A DNA stretch of 64,000 nt from Corynebacterium atrinae (GCF_030408455.1 NZ_CP046977.1:2046001-2110000); one strand, 5' to 3'; shown: positions 17,167-25,796, counted from the first letter of the stretch. Notes: generated from the sequence alone by a model not told the origin. Numbers and translations are program-made.

Positions 17167-17829
17167 CTACACCAGCAACGCAATGCCGTAGACCGTGAGA
17201 GCTACCGCGACGATGTAGCCGCCGGCCTTCACCGTGAGTTCTTTGTGCTGGCGGAGGTATTCAAATGCCCGACCGAAGGGGCTGTAGGGGTAGGCCCGCA
17301 CGAGGCCGATGAAGATGGCCGAGACAAACGGCAGGCTGAGTGCCAGGCTGGCGTAGAAGAGCAGGCCGACGTAGCGAACGGCCACGGAGAAGTCTCCGGC
17401 CGAGAGGTGTCCCAGCCCGGCAAAGAAGGGCAATGAAGTTGCAGACTGCACGACGCCGAGCACGAAGCCCGCCCCGACTGTCTTGAGGCTTGGGTTTTGT
17501 AGCGGCTCGAGGAAACGATTCATCACCTTGGTGTCCACTGACCCTGATCCCCGCAGGGTGAGCACCAAGGTCACCAGACCGACGATGATGAGCACCCAGC
17601 CGAAGATGGGGCTCTCCAGGGCGCGGCGGACGAGGTCGCCGAGGCCGTCGAAGATGAGGAGCGTGATTAGGGCGAGGACGAGGACTCCCAGCCAGTCGCC
17701 GAAGACGAGGCGGGTGACAATCTGCCGGTAGCGGCCTCCGCGGGGAAGCATGACGCCAAGCGCGACAATGATGCCGATGAGAAGCGCATTGAGCGAATCC
17801 ATCAGCGCGAATAGTACGGCCTGGAGCAT
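17167..17829 (-). CDS. GAP-family (LysE-like) integral membrane protein
   Basis: A membrane protein of 220 aa with six predicted helices. It starts with a helix containing DSLNALLIGIIVALGVMLP, then a short basic loop and GDWLGVLVLALITLLIFDGL. The central loop has FLEPLQNPSLKTVGAGFVLGVVQ. The pattern resembles the actinobacterial Gap family (linked to glycopeptidolipid export in mycobacteria) and LysE-like exporters. The substrate cannot be told. It lies downstream of, and in the same direction as, the glutaminase group, 45 bases after the small membrane protein gene. Confidence 0.6.
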   Translation of the reverse strand: MLQAVLFALMDSLNALLIGIIVALGVMLPRGGRYRQIVTRLVFGDWLGVLVLALITLLIFDGLGDLVRRALESPIFGWVLIIVGLVTLVLTLRGSGSVDTKVMNRFLEPLQNPSLKTVGAGFVLGVVQSATSLPFFAGLGHLSAGDFSVAVRYVGLLFYASLALSLPFVSAIFIGLVRAYPYSPFGRAFEYLRQHKELTVKAGGYIVAVALTVYGIALLV

Positions 17830-17874
17830 CAGTGTTCACCTTTTAGGGGCTGGGGGTGTGGCGTGGGGACAACT

Positions 17875-18189
17875 TTAGTAGCGGCGCTTCCGCAAGGCCC
17901 ACACGGAGCCGACGAGCCCGACGATGGCGAGGACGATCGCGGACGTCACCACGAGGTTGTAGACGAGGAAGATGTCTACTTCGGGGTCTGCCACCGAGTA
18001 GGTCACGCTGCCGGAGCGGGCCATGTCCATCCCGACGGACATGGTCACCAGGACCACGAGGGACACGACGAAGGTGCCGAAGAACAGCCAGAACCAGGGG
18101 AATTTGTCGATCGTGGAGCACTTGCGCACCATGAGCACTGCTGCGAGCACGCCCGCCACGGCGAAGAGGCTCAGGAGGACCAGCAGCAT
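17875..18189 (-). CDS. Small membrane protein, 104 aa, coupled to glutaminase
   Basis: Three hydrophobic segments (about residues 2-18, 30-50 and 74-95) and a basic C-terminus, LRKRRY. No family is recognised. Its ATG overlaps the glutaminase stop codon (TAATG), so translation is probably coupled. That hints at a role linked to glutamine/glutamate metabolism or transport, which is inference from position only. Confidence 0.65.
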   Translation of the reverse strand: MLLVLLSLFAVAGVLAAVLMVRKCSTIDKFPWFWLFFGTFVVSLVVLVTMSVGMDMARSGSVTYSVADPEVDIFLVYNLVVTSAIVLAIVGLVGSVWALRKRRY

Positions 18190-19439
18190 TATGACAGCGC
18201 TCCGACGGTATCGGCGGTCGTGCCGTCGGAGAACTCGAGGTCGGTGAGCACACCCTCGGGGTCGTAGACGGCGACGTCGAATCCTTGCTCGCGGAAGCGC
18301 CGCAGGCCTTCCTTGACCATCCGGCGACCGACGAGGTTGAAGGAGGTGACGCGGGAGACGTCGAGAACCATGTCGGTGCCGCCGAGCTTTTGGCTGGTGA
18401 GCTCGTAGAGGATGCTCTCGGCGGCGGAGAAGTTGATCGTGCCCTGCAAGCGGATGATGGTGTGGTCGCCGTCGCGGGTGATGGAGCGGATGCCCGGCGC
18501 GCTGTAGTAGTCGGAGGACATGAGGTGCATGCCCATGTCCTCGGAGAGGCGCTCGAAGATTTTGACGCCGCGGTGGCTGTTTCCCTGGGCGTCGAGACGC
18601 GGCGACAGCGTGGCGATGCCAAGCTGGCCGGGCAGATTACCGATCAGCCCACCGGCGACCCCGGATCTGGCGGGAATACCGACATTCGCCATCCAGCGGC
18701 CTGCGCCGTCGTACATGCCTGCGGAGCTCATGACAGCGAGGGTGAGGCGGCAGGTTTTGGGGTCGAGGATCTGCTCGCCGGTGATCGGCTGGGTGCCGCC
18801 GTTGGCCAAGGTGGCGGCCATGATCGCCAGGTCGCGGACGGTGACCAGGATGGCGCATTGGCTGGTGTAGCTGGTCACGGCGTCGTGAGCGTCGTCGTGG
18901 ATAATGTCGTAGCTGCGCAGCATGTGCGCGATGGATAGGTTACGGTCAGCGCCCTCCAGCTCGGAGGAACACAAGCCGGAGTCCATAGTCAGTTCGCGTC
19001 CGGCAAGGCGGGAGAAGAGGTCGCGGATCTTCTCCACCCGTTCCTCCACCGTGGAATCCTCGCCGTTGATGAGCTGGTTCACCGCGATGGCACCGGCGTT
19101 GATCATGGGGTTGACGGGGCGCTTGTCATTGTCGTCGAGCGAGAGCTCGTTGAACGCTTCGCCGGAAGGTTCCATGCCGACGACCTCCGCGACGGCGTCG
19201 GCACCCAGCTCCTGTACGGCGAGGGCGTAGACGAAGGGCTTGGAGATGGATTGGATGGTGAACTCGACGTCGGCGTCACCGGCGGAGTAGACGTGGCCGC
19301 TGGTGGTGCAGAAGGCGATCGCCAGGCGGGAGGGGTCGGCAGCGGCGAGTTCGGGAATGTAGGAGGAGACGTCGCCTCCGTCCTGGTCGCGGACGTCGTC
19401 AAGAAGATCGGCCAGGTATTCCGGGATGGGCGTCTGCAT
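18189..19439 (-). CDS. glsA: Glutaminase with C-terminal STAS domain
   Basis: Hydrolyses glutamine to glutamate and ammonia. The glutaminase domain (about 1-305) has the serine beta-lactamase-like fold, with the Ser-x-x-Lys motif in QSISKPF at about residue 66, NPMINAGAI near 120 and later YTSQCAILVTVRDLA. The last about 95 residues form a STAS (anti-sigma-antagonist-like) domain, with a beta-alpha pattern around TINFSAAESILYELTSQ and DMVLDVSRVTSF. This fusion is typical of corynebacterial glutaminases. ATG 19439 gives 416 aa; longer in-frame sequence overlaps the divergent nicotinamidase gene and is rejected. The STAS domain may mediate regulation. Confidence 0.9.
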   Translation of the reverse strand: MQTPIPEYLADLLDDVRDQDGGDVSSYIPELAAADPSRLAIAFCTTSGHVYSAGDADVEFTIQSISKPFVYALAVQELGADAVAEVVGMEPSGEAFNELSLDDNDKRPVNPMINAGAIAVNQLINGEDSTVEERVEKIRDLFSRLAGRELTMDSGLCSSELEGADRNLSIAHMLRSYDIIHDDAHDAVTSYTSQCAILVTVRDLAIMAATLANGGTQPITGEQILDPKTCRLTLAVMSSAGMYDGAGRWMANVGIPARSGVAGGLIGNLPGQLGIATLSPRLDAQGNSHRGVKIFERLSEDMGMHLMSSDYYSAPGIRSITRDGDHTIIRLQGTINFSAAESILYELTSQKLGGTDMVLDVSRVTSFNLVGRRMVKEGLRRFREQGFDVAVYDPEGVLTDLEFSDGTTADTVGALS

Positions 19440-19487
19440 GACGTAGAGCTTACTTACCCTCACACGATGCCGACTAAGCTGAACCAC

Positions 19488-20054
19488 ATGTCCAGCCCAG
19501 CCACTGCCCTCATCATCGTCGATGTCCAAAATGATTTCTGCCCGGGCGGGAGCCTCGCCACCGAGCAGGGCGCGGAGGTTGCCCGCCTCATCGCCGAGCA
19601 CGTCGCGCACCACGGCGAGCGCTACAGCCACATCGTCGCCACGCAGGACTGGCACATCGACCCGGGCAGCCATTTCTCCGAGGACCCCGACTTCGTCGAC
19701 TCCTGGCCCGTGCACTGCGTGGCAGGCTCCCCCGGCGCCGAACTGCACGAGGCCCTGCACAACACGCTTATCGACGCCCTCTTCCGCAAGGGTGCGTACT
19801 CCGCCGCCTACTCCGGCTTCGAAGGAGCCGCCGAAGGCGGCGAAGGATTGGCGCAATGGTTGCGGCAACGGGGCGTCGATAAGCTCGATGTGGTGGGGAT
19901 TGCCACCGACCATTGCGTGCGGGCGACGGTGCTCGACGGCCTCGACGAGGGCTTCGAGGTGCGGGTGCTCACGGACTTGTGCGCGGCCGTCGATAAGCAA
20001 CGCGGCGACGCCGCTTTCGCCGAAATGGTCGGCTCCGGCGCGCAACTGAGCTAA
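19488..20054 (+). CDS. pncA: Nicotinamidase / pyrazinamidase
   Basis: Deamidates nicotinamide to nicotinate in the NAD salvage pathway, and converts pyrazinamide to its active acid. It is 188 aa, the normal family length. The catalytic triad is visible: Asp in IIVDVQNDF (about 12), Lys in FRKGAY and the nucleophilic Cys in ATDHCVRATV. Metal ligands lie in DWHIDPGSHF. I chose ATG 19488; ATG 19467 in the same frame would add seven residues. It diverges from glutaminase with about 50 bases between starts. Three copies of the CGTCGATAAGC word fall inside this gene. Confidence 0.9.
   Translation: MSSPATALIIVDVQNDFCPGGSLATEQGAEVARLIAEHVAHHGERYSHIVATQDWHIDPGSHFSEDPDFVDSWPVHCVAGSPGAELHEALHNTLIDALFRKGAYSAAYSGFEGAAEGGEGLAQWLRQRGVDKLDVVGIATDHCVRATVLDGLDEGFEVRVLTDLCAAVDKQRGDAAFAEMVGSGAQLS
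19766..19998. repeat. Cluster of three copies of the 11-mer CGTCGATAAGC
   Basis: Copies lie at 19766-19776 (minus orientation), 19874-19884 and 19988-19998 (plus), all inside pncA. They belong to a set of eleven copies in the first 44 kb; the others are near 4886, 10960, 13941, 16180, 32006, 33362, 39277 and 43571. See the findings. Confidence 0.65.
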
Positions 20055-20644
20055 GGAACCGGCACCCCGCCGTAGAGCCGCTCCATCTCCGCCATCTCAG
20101 CGGTCTGGACCGTGATCATCTCGGCGGCCATATCGCGCAGGGGTTGGTAGCCGCCCCCATCGACCTCATCCTGCGTCATAGCGATGACTTCCTGGTGGTG
20201 GAAGTGCATAAGCTCCAAAAAGCGTGTGCGCAGCTGCTCGCCTTGCAGCGCGGCGTAGGACTCATACACCCCCGGGGAGACCATGCCATTGGCGATGTGG
20301 TGCGAATGCACCTCCATATCCGCATCAATCCCCCACTGCTGCGCCCACTCATTCATCTGGGCGTTCTCCGCCTCCTGGCCATCGCGAATACGCTCGGCGA
20401 GATCCCGAACCTCCGGGTCAGTGACATCCGAGGCGAGCAGGACGCTCGCCATGTCGATCGCCTGCTGATGGTGCGGTACCATCATCCCGAGGAAGTGGAC
20501 GTCGGTGTCATTGGCCTCCGCCGGCATGGCACCGGTGCGCTCGGAGACCATGTTCTCGGCCTGCTGCGGTTCGGCCGGGTCAGCGGCGCACCCCGCCAGC
20601 AGGCCCACCGCGAGGAGAGCCGCCAGTATCCGCAAAATCCGCAT
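20051..20644 (-). CDS. DUF305 family lipoprotein
   Basis: A secreted 197-aa lipoprotein. The signal sequence ends in the lipobox LLAGC at about residue 19. The mature part is a four-helix DUF305 (ferritin-like) domain with two similar halves: HFLGMMVPHHQQAIDMA and LMHFHHQEVIAMTQDE. The repeated His and Met residues suggest metal binding, and family members are often linked to copper. It overlaps the end of pncA by four bases on the other strand. The metal is not shown by the sequence. Confidence 0.85.
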   Translation of the reverse strand: MRILRILAALLAVGLLAGCAADPAEPQQAENMVSERTGAMPAEANDTDVHFLGMMVPHHQQAIDMASVLLASDVTDPEVRDLAERIRDGQEAENAQMNEWAQQWGIDADMEVHSHHIANGMVSPGVYESYAALQGEQLRTRFLELMHFHHQEVIAMTQDEVDGGGYQPLRDMAAEMITVQTAEMAEMERLYGGVPVP

Positions 20645-20655
20645 GTTAGACGCTG

Positions 20656-20934
20656 TTAGACGCGGCCGGCAAGCATCCGCTGCAGCTCCTTGATGTCACT
20701 GCTGCGCTTGCGGTTACGCAGCACCACCAAGGTCACGATGCCCACGACGGCGACGCCCACACCAGCGAGAACCTTCTGCACCTGCGGGTCTTGAATCTTG
20801 AGGTAGGCCTCGCGCTTGGCGTCGTTGACCAGGTTCTGCGGCTTGCTGCGGGTCGCGAGCTCATCCAGGGTGCTGGCGAGCTGGCGACGGGTGCGCTCGA
20901 TGTCGCGCTGGATATCATCAATATCTCGTGCCAC
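20656..20934 (-). CDS. DUF3618 membrane protein (Rv2520c-like)
   Basis: A 92-aa protein. Residues 1-30 form a charged amphipathic helix, DIDDIQRDIERTRRQLAST, typical of DUF3618. One membrane segment follows at about 58-77 (VLAGVGVAVVGIVTLVVL) and then a basic tail. The GTG start at 20934 behind GGGAGA fits the family; the open frame upstream does not. Mycobacteria have the same small gene divergent from bcp (Rv2520c-Rv2521), as here. Function unknown. Confidence 0.8.
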   Translation of the reverse strand: MARDIDDIQRDIERTRRQLASTLDELATRSKPQNLVNDAKREAYLKIQDPQVQKVLAGVGVAVVGIVTLVVLRNRKRSSDIKELQRMLAGRV

Positions 20935-21052
20935 TAGGATCTCCCGATTCACATTTTGCTTATGGACGTTCACGTTTTTACCCACGTTAGTGTAGCGCCC
21001 CTTCCCGGTGCACACGCAGGTATCCGCGCACGCAAACGGTATGGTGGAGGAC

Positions 21053-21523
21053 ATGACAGAACCCTCACGTCTTGCCGTTGGTGACAAGGCCCCAGATTTC
21101 TCCCTCCCCGACGACACCGGAGCGACCGTCTCCCTCAGCGACTACGCCGGTCAGCGGGTCCTCGTCTATTTCTACCCGCGGGCGAACACCCCCGGCTGCA
21201 CGAAAGAGGCCTGCGATTTCCGCGATTCTCTCTCCCAGCTCAATGACCAGAACATCGCGGTCCTGGGCATCTCTCCCGACTCGCCTGCGAAGCTCGCCGC
21301 GTTCCGCGCTGATCACGACCTCACCTTCCTCATCCTAGCGGACGAAGACAAGGCCGTCATGAAGGCCTGGGGCGCATTCGGCGAGAAGAAGAACTACGGC
21401 AAGATCGTCCAGGGCGTCATCCGCTCCACCTTCCTCGTCGAGCCCGACGGCACCATCGGCCTCGCCCAGTACAACGTCCGCGCCACGGGCCACGTCGCAC
21501 GCCTCTTGCACGACCTGGGATAG
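21053..21523 (+). CDS. bcp: Thioredoxin-dependent peroxiredoxin, Bcp/PrxQ type
   Basis: Reduces hydrogen peroxide and organic peroxides using thioredoxin-type donors. It is 156 aa. The peroxidatic Cys lies in PGCTKEAC, with the resolving Cys five residues later, as in PrxQ. Conserved PDFSLPDDTG and VLVYFYPRANTPG precede it, and a catalytic-pocket Arg lies in VIRSTFLV. ATG 21053 follows GGAGG. fasR begins seven bases after its stop, so the two are probably co-transcribed. Confidence 0.95.
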   Translation: MTEPSRLAVGDKAPDFSLPDDTGATVSLSDYAGQRVLVYFYPRANTPGCTKEACDFRDSLSQLNDQNIAVLGISPDSPAKLAAFRADHDLTFLILADEDKAVMKAWGAFGEKKNYGKIVQGVIRSTFLVEPDGTIGLAQYNVRATGHVARLLHDLG

Positions 21524-21529
21524 TCGCGC

Positions 21530-22201
21530 ATGAGTGAAGACACGATTATCGACGCCGCCGCAGCCGACGCCACCGAGGAAGGCATCCTCGTTCCCCGGCG
21601 TCGACCCGCGCAGGCCCGCAGTCGGGAGAGGTTCAATCGCATCCTCACCGCCGCGCGGAGCGTGCTTGTCGACGTCGGCTTCGAATCCTTCACCTTCGAT
21701 GAAGTCGCCCGCCGCGCCGGCGTGCCTATCGGCACGCTGTATCAGTTCTTCGCAAACAAATACGTCCTCATCTGCGAACTCGACCGGGTTGATACCGCCG
21801 AGAACGTCGCCGAGCTAAAGAAGTTCTCCGAGCGCGTCCCCGCCCTCCAGTGGCCGGACATCCTCGACGAGTTCATCGACCACCTCTCCCGCATGTGGCA
21901 CGACGACCCCTCGCGCCGCGCTGTCTGGCACGCCGTCCAGTCCACGCCGACCACCCGCGCGACGGCCGCGGCGACGGAAAAGCAGATGCTCGACATCATC
22001 TCCGACGTCGTCGCCCCCCTCTCCCCCGCCTCCTCCCCGGAGGAGCGGCTCCAGCTGGCTGGCCTGCTCGTCCACACGGTGTCGTCCCTGCTCAACTATG
22101 CCGTGCGCGACGAATCCCACGACGATGACCGCTTCGAATCCATCGTCAACGAGATCAAGCGAATGCTCGTGGCGTACCTCTTCGCGGTGGCCACCGGCTA
22201 A
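21530..22201 (+). CDS. fasR: TetR-family regulator, probable fatty-acid synthesis regulator FasR
   Basis: A 223-aa TetR protein with an N-terminal helix-turn-helix at about residues 30-75 (FTFDEVARRAGVPIGTLYQFF) and a helical ligand domain. In C. glutamicum the TetR regulator FasR (Cg2737) is encoded next to bcp and close to acpS and fasA, and controls fatty-acid synthesis genes in response to acyl-CoA. The same neighbourhood here supports the assignment. A decayed copy of its last about 110 bases occurs at 29338-29450. Identification rests on synteny plus family. Confidence 0.75.
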   Translation: MSEDTIIDAAAADATEEGILVPRRRPAQARSRERFNRILTAARSVLVDVGFESFTFDEVARRAGVPIGTLYQFFANKYVLICELDRVDTAENVAELKKFSERVPALQWPDILDEFIDHLSRMWHDDPSRRAVWHAVQSTPTTRATAAATEKQMLDIISDVVAPLSPASSPEERLQLAGLLVHTVSSLLNYAVRDESHDDDRFESIVNEIKRMLVAYLFAVATG

Positions 22202-22219
22202 CTTATTTCCGGAAAGTGC

Positions 22220-22248
22220 TTGCCAAAGTGGAAAGTTATTTCTATACT
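22220..22248 (+). promoter_or_regulatory. Sigma-A-type promoter of a probably leaderless transcript
   Basis: TTGCCA at 22220-22225 and TATACT at 22243-22248 are spaced by exactly 17 bases. The expected start site is about 22255, beside the ATG at 22256, so the mRNA is probably leaderless. AAAGTG occurs twice around the -35 box, a possible site for the regulator encoded just downstream. Confidence 0.65.
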
Positions 22249-22255
22249 TAGGGCT

Positions 22256-22690
22256 ATGGAAACTCCCACTCCCGACAACGCCCGCATCCTCCTCGACTAC
22301 GCCAACACCACCACCCGCCACGCCGCCGGCGTCTCACTCGCCTGGCTCTGCTACATCGCCCTCTGCGCCGGTGGCGCCATCGCCGCCATCGGCCTCGCAT
22401 ACGCCAACGTCACCGACTCGACCCCCCTCCCCGCCTGGATCGCCGGCGGCCTGTGGGTCGGCATCGGCGCCGCGTTCACCGCTGGGGCCACTGCCCTATC
22501 CCCGCCAACCCGCCGCGGCTTCAATGCCCGTTGGGGCATCATGATCGCCATCTGGGCCGTCCTGTGGGTCGGGGTCTCCTTCCTCAATTCTTCGTTCACC
22601 CTCGGCCACGGCATCGCCCTGGCAGCCGGTTTCATGGCCGCTGCAGTCCTCGGCCCCATCTGGGACATTGTCGCGGTGAACAAGAAGTGA
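22256..22690 (+). CDS. Small membrane protein paired with a winged-helix regulator
   Basis: A 144-aa protein with four hydrophobic segments (about 22-46, 58-82, 97-114 and 120-138) and a short basic end, VNKK. No enzyme motif. The stop overlaps the GTG of the following regulator gene, so the two form a coupled pair; small membrane protein plus HTH_34-type regulator pairs are common in Gram-positive bacteria. Most of this gene is deleted from the decayed duplicate at 29.4 kb. Function unknown. Confidence 0.65.
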   Translation: METPTPDNARILLDYANTTTRHAAGVSLAWLCYIALCAGGAIAAIGLAYANVTDSTPLPAWIAGGLWVGIGAAFTAGATALSPPTRRGFNARWGIMIAIWAVLWVGVSFLNSSFTLGHGIALAAGFMAAAVLGPIWDIVAVNKK

Positions 22691-22977
22691 CCCACCCACG
22701 CACCCAGCTCAACCCCGCCTTCACCAACCCCCTGCGGTTCTCGCTCATGGCGACCCTCTCCGGCGTCACCGAGATCTCCTTCAAACAAGCCCGCGAGTAC
22801 CTTCAGACCACCGACTCCACCCTCTCCAAGCACGCGTCCGCTCTCGAAGAGCTGGGTTTCGTCGCCGTAAAGAAATCCTTTATCGGCAAAAAACCCACCA
22901 CCCGGCTAGCCCTCACCAAACAGGGCGAAATCGCCTGGCAGGATCACCTCACCGCCCTGCGAGCCATCGCCCTCTAG
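22687..22977 (+). CDS. Winged-helix transcriptional regulator (HTH_34/MarR-like)
   Basis: A 96-aa single-domain winged-helix protein. The recognition region is YLQTTDSTLSKHASALEELGFV, and the wing is KKSFIGKKPTTRLALTKQGE, as in the short regulators that accompany small membrane proteins. The GTG start overlaps the upstream stop (GTGA). Its own promoter region probably contains its operator. The end overlaps the convergent acpS stop by four bases. A truncated, decayed copy lies at about 29533-29670. Confidence 0.75.
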   Translation: MTHPRTQLNPAFTNPLRFSLMATLSGVTEISFKQAREYLQTTDSTLSKHASALEELGFVAVKKSFIGKKPTTRLALTKQGEIAWQDHLTALRAIAL

Positions 22978-23375
22978 CCAGTCACCACCAGGCACGTCGC
23001 CGTCGCATAGTCACCATCATGGCTAATCGACAAGCTGGTCCGAATCTCCCCGATGCTGCCCCGCACAGCCTCCGCCACCAACCCCCGCGTATCGACGTCC
23101 ACCCGTCCCCAACCGTCCGACCGAACCTCAATCTCCCGAAAGTCCACTGCCTCCGGCGACATCGCCGGAGGCCTTCCATATAAGGCCTGCGACCAAGCCT
23201 TAATAAAGGCCTCCTTGGCGGCCCAACGGCCCGCCAAATGCAGGGCCCGATCAGGGCGGGTCGTGGCGGTACGCAGCTCCAGTGCGGTGAAAACCTGGTC
23301 GAAGGTGGACCCGGGCATCGCTAATTGCTCCCGGAACCCCGGGACCGCGACGATATCGACTCCCACGAAAAACAT
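22974..23375 (-). CDS. acpS: Holo-[acyl-carrier-protein] synthase AcpS
   Basis: Transfers 4'-phosphopantetheine from CoA to the carrier domain, in this lineage mainly that of the type I FAS. It is about 133 aa. The family motifs are FVGVDIVAVPGF (Asp ligand of magnesium) at the N-terminus and GRWAAKEAFIKA (Glu and Lys) at about residues 55-66. The start ATG 23375 has GGAA upstream; ATG 23393 would overlap DUF624. In mycobacteria acpS directly follows fas. Here the two are 6.6 kb apart, and a decayed acpS fragment remains beside fas (29680-29715). Confidence 0.9.
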   Translation of the reverse strand: MFFVGVDIVAVPGFREQLAMPGSTFDQVFTALELRTATTRPDRALHLAGRWAAKEAFIKAWSQALYGRPPAMSPEAVDFREIEVRSDGWGRVDVDTRGLVAEAVRGSIGEIRTSLSISHDGDYATATCLVVTG

Positions 23376-23379
23376 GGCT

Positions 23380-23985
23380 TTATCGTTCCACATTCAGGAT
23401 CAGGAGCATGACGTAATACAGCGCCGCCCACCCGCAGATGAGCATGAAGAACAACACCGCCGGCCAGATACTGGGCATATAGAACAACAACAGCGGCACG
23501 GCGGCCGCAACCGCCAGGGCGCCAAGGGTACGCGGCAGGAAACGGATGGCGCTAAGGACCGCGCTGACGAAAGTCTCGCGCAGGGGCTGGGGGTTGTGGG
23601 CGTGCAGGGGATAAAACCACACCGTGACCGCTGAGATAACGATCACCCCAGACAATACCGCGGCGGCAAACACGAAGGTCAGGGTGGAAGTCAGGCCCGC
23701 GCGCAGGATCACCGAAAGCTCGTAGACAGCGAACAACAACACCGCCGTTGAGATAAAACACCACGCCGTGACCGGCCGCCAGCCACGGGCAAACACCCGG
23801 AAAAACTGCTTACTCCGACTCGAACCTTCGCCCTCAATCATCGACCCCAACACCGCCGCCGCCGCCCGGCTCGCAGAGCCGGCGGTGACCAGCGGCAGGC
23901 TGGTGAGGATGAGTAGGGCGTTGACCACGACGACGTCGGCAAGCAACGAAAGCGCGGAGTAGAGGCGGCCGTCGAGACCCATCAC
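23380..23985 (-). CDS. DUF624 (YesL-like) membrane protein
   Basis: A 201-aa protein with about five membrane helices. It shows the DUF624 start pattern NALLILTSLPLVTAGSASRA, then a charged loop and FFRVFARGWRP. YesL-like proteins are regularly encoded with carbohydrate ABC transporters of the MalFG type, and this gene follows two such permeases on the same strand with a gap of ten bases. Its precise role is unknown. The start is a GTG followed at once by ATG 23982. Confidence 0.8.
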   Translation of the reverse strand: MMGLDGRLYSALSLLADVVVVNALLILTSLPLVTAGSASRAAAAVLGSMIEGEGSSRSKQFFRVFARGWRPVTAWCFISTAVLLFAVYELSVILRAGLTSTLTFVFAAAVLSGVIVISAVTVWFYPLHAHNPQPLRETFVSAVLSAIRFLPRTLGALAVAAAVPLLLFYMPSIWPAVLFFMLICGWAALYYVMLLILNVER

Positions 23986-23995
23986 CTTAGTTTGG

Positions 23996-24877
23996 CTATC
24001 CCTTCACGGCGCCGGCAGCGACGCCCTCGATGATGTACTTCTGGGCAGACATGTAGAAGACGATGATCGGGATGATCGCCAGGACCAGCATCGCCATCAT
24101 CGCGCCCATATCTCGGTTGCCATGCGAGCCGACGAAGCTCTGGATGAGCACCGGAATGGTCTTGTACCGCGTCGACAGGCCGATAACCAGGTAAGGCAGG
24201 AGATAGTCGTTCCACACCCACATCGCGTTCAAGATTGCGACCGTGATCGCCGTGGGCTTGCACATCGGCAGCACCACCCTGAAGTAGTTCTGGAGGGGGG
24301 AGCAACCATCGATCATCGCTGCCTCCTCGATCTCCAGGGGAATGGACTTGATGAAGCCGACGAACATGAACACCGACAACCCGGAGCCGAAACCGAGGTA
24401 GAGCACCACGATGCCGATGGGGTTGGCGAGGTTAAGCATGTCGGCGATCTTGACCGTGGGGAACATCACCATCTGGAACGGGATGACCATGGAGAAGACG
24501 AACATGTAATACAAGGCGTTCGTCCACCACGTTTTCACGCGCACGATGTAATAGGCGGTGAGTGCCGAGAAAAACACGATCGCGATGACCGACAGAATGG
24601 TGATGGTAAACGACCAGACGATCGCCCAACCGAAACCCTGACGCATGAGGCCAGTGACGAAGTTCTCCAGGCCGACCCACATCTCACCGAGGGGGATGGA
24701 GAAGGGATCGTTGGCGATGGCGAACTTGTTCTTAAACGCGTTCATGAAGATGAAGACGATCGGGCCTAAGAACACGAGCGTTAAGAAGGCGAGCACCGCA
24801 TAAATGAACAGTGCGGCGGGCCCGCGGCTAGTGGAGCGTGCCTTGGTGAGTGGCTTGTCCAGCGTTGGCGCGGTCAT
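23996..24877 (-). CDS. Carbohydrate ABC transporter permease, MalG type
   Basis: A 293-aa inner-membrane permease with six helices. The EAA loop that docks the ATPase is EEAAMIDGCSPLQNYFRVVLPMCKP at about residues 190-215. The N-terminal tail is long and basic. The gene overlaps the upstream permease by four bases (ATGA). With the partner permease and binding protein it forms a CUT1-class sugar importer energised by a shared ATPase, probably the one encoded divergently at 27411. The sugar is unknown. Confidence 0.9.
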   Translation of the reverse strand: MTAPTLDKPLTKARSTSRGPAALFIYAVLAFLTLVFLGPIVFIFMNAFKNKFAIANDPFSIPLGEMWVGLENFVTGLMRQGFGWAIVWSFTITILSVIAIVFFSALTAYYIVRVKTWWTNALYYMFVFSMVIPFQMVMFPTVKIADMLNLANPIGIVVLYLGFGSGLSVFMFVGFIKSIPLEIEEAAMIDGCSPLQNYFRVVLPMCKPTAITVAILNAMWVWNDYLLPYLVIGLSTRYKTIPVLIQSFVGSHGNRDMGAMMAMLVLAIIPIIVFYMSAQKYIIEGVAAGAVKG

Positions 24878-25719
24878 GCCTCGACCTCCCTACTTCTGGT
24901 CGCCCGCAGCTGGAAGAGGGCGAACACGACGACGACCACCACGAAGATGACGGCCTTGGCCTGGCCCACGCCCTCCACACCGATGCGGTTGAACATGGTG
25001 TTGACGATGTTGAGCGCGACCATTTCCGTCTGCGACTGGGGCGCGCCATTGGTTAGGGCGAGGTTCTGGTCGAACATCTTGAAGGTGTTGGACAGAGTGA
25101 GGAACAAACAGATGGTGATCGACGGCATCACCATCGGAATAGTGACATGGCGCAAAACAGTCCACTTGTTGGCACCGTCGATCTCTGCGGCTTCCACGAG
25201 CTCCGGGGGCACGTTTTGTAGACCGGCGATGTAGATGATCATCATGTAACCCACCAACTGCCAGTTGATGAGGATGATCAGGCCCGCGTAGCCGTACTTC
25301 CAATCGGCGACGATCGTGGTGCCGTAGTTAGCCAGCACGGCGTTGATCATCGACTGCCAGGTATAGCCCAACACGATGCCGCCGATGAGGTTGGGCATGA
25401 AGAATACGGTGCGAAAGAAGTTGGTGCCGGCCAGCTTCCTGGTCAAAACCCAGGCGATGGCGAAGGCGAAAAGGTTGACAGTGACCAGGGAAACCACCAC
25501 GACGAGTGCGGTAAATCCGAAGGAACGGACGAACCCTTCGCGCTGCCCGAAGGCATCGACGTAGTTCTGCACGCCCACAAAAGAGGCGTCGGTGATGGTG
25601 GTGAAACTGGCGAAGGAAAGGAGGAAACCCATAATGAACGGCACCAGGAACGCGATGGCGAAAGCGATCAGCGTGGGCAGCACGAAGATGGGGAAATACT
25701 TCTTCAGTGATTTTTGCAT
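24874..25719 (-). CDS. Carbohydrate ABC transporter permease, MalF type
   Basis: A 281-aa permease with six helices. Its EAA loop reads VEAAEIDGANKWTVLRHVTIPM at about residues 175-197. It starts MQKSLKKYFPIFVLPTLIAF, with a positive N-terminus followed by the first helix. It lies 77 bases downstream of the binding-protein gene and overlaps the MalG-type gene, so all three are one operon. Confidence 0.9.
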   Translation of the reverse strand: MQKSLKKYFPIFVLPTLIAFAIAFLVPFIMGFLLSFASFTTITDASFVGVQNYVDAFGQREGFVRSFGFTALVVVVSLVTVNLFAFAIAWVLTRKLAGTNFFRTVFFMPNLIGGIVLGYTWQSMINAVLANYGTTIVADWKYGYAGLIILINWQLVGYMMIIYIAGLQNVPPELVEAAEIDGANKWTVLRHVTIPMVMPSITICLFLTLSNTFKMFDQNLALTNGAPQSQTEMVALNIVNTMFNRIGVEGVGQAKAVIFVVVVVVFALFQLRATRSREVEA

Positions 25720-25796
25720 CGAATATCCATTTCAGATACCGAGGAGTGCCGCTGACCGCCGCCTTGAGGGGGCGGCCAGCGGGCGGGACAAGTGAC

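Noticed and set aside
19440..20045. N-terminal extension of glutaminase by about 200 codons.
   Set aside because: It would lie over the divergent pncA gene, and the glutaminase family starts at 19439.
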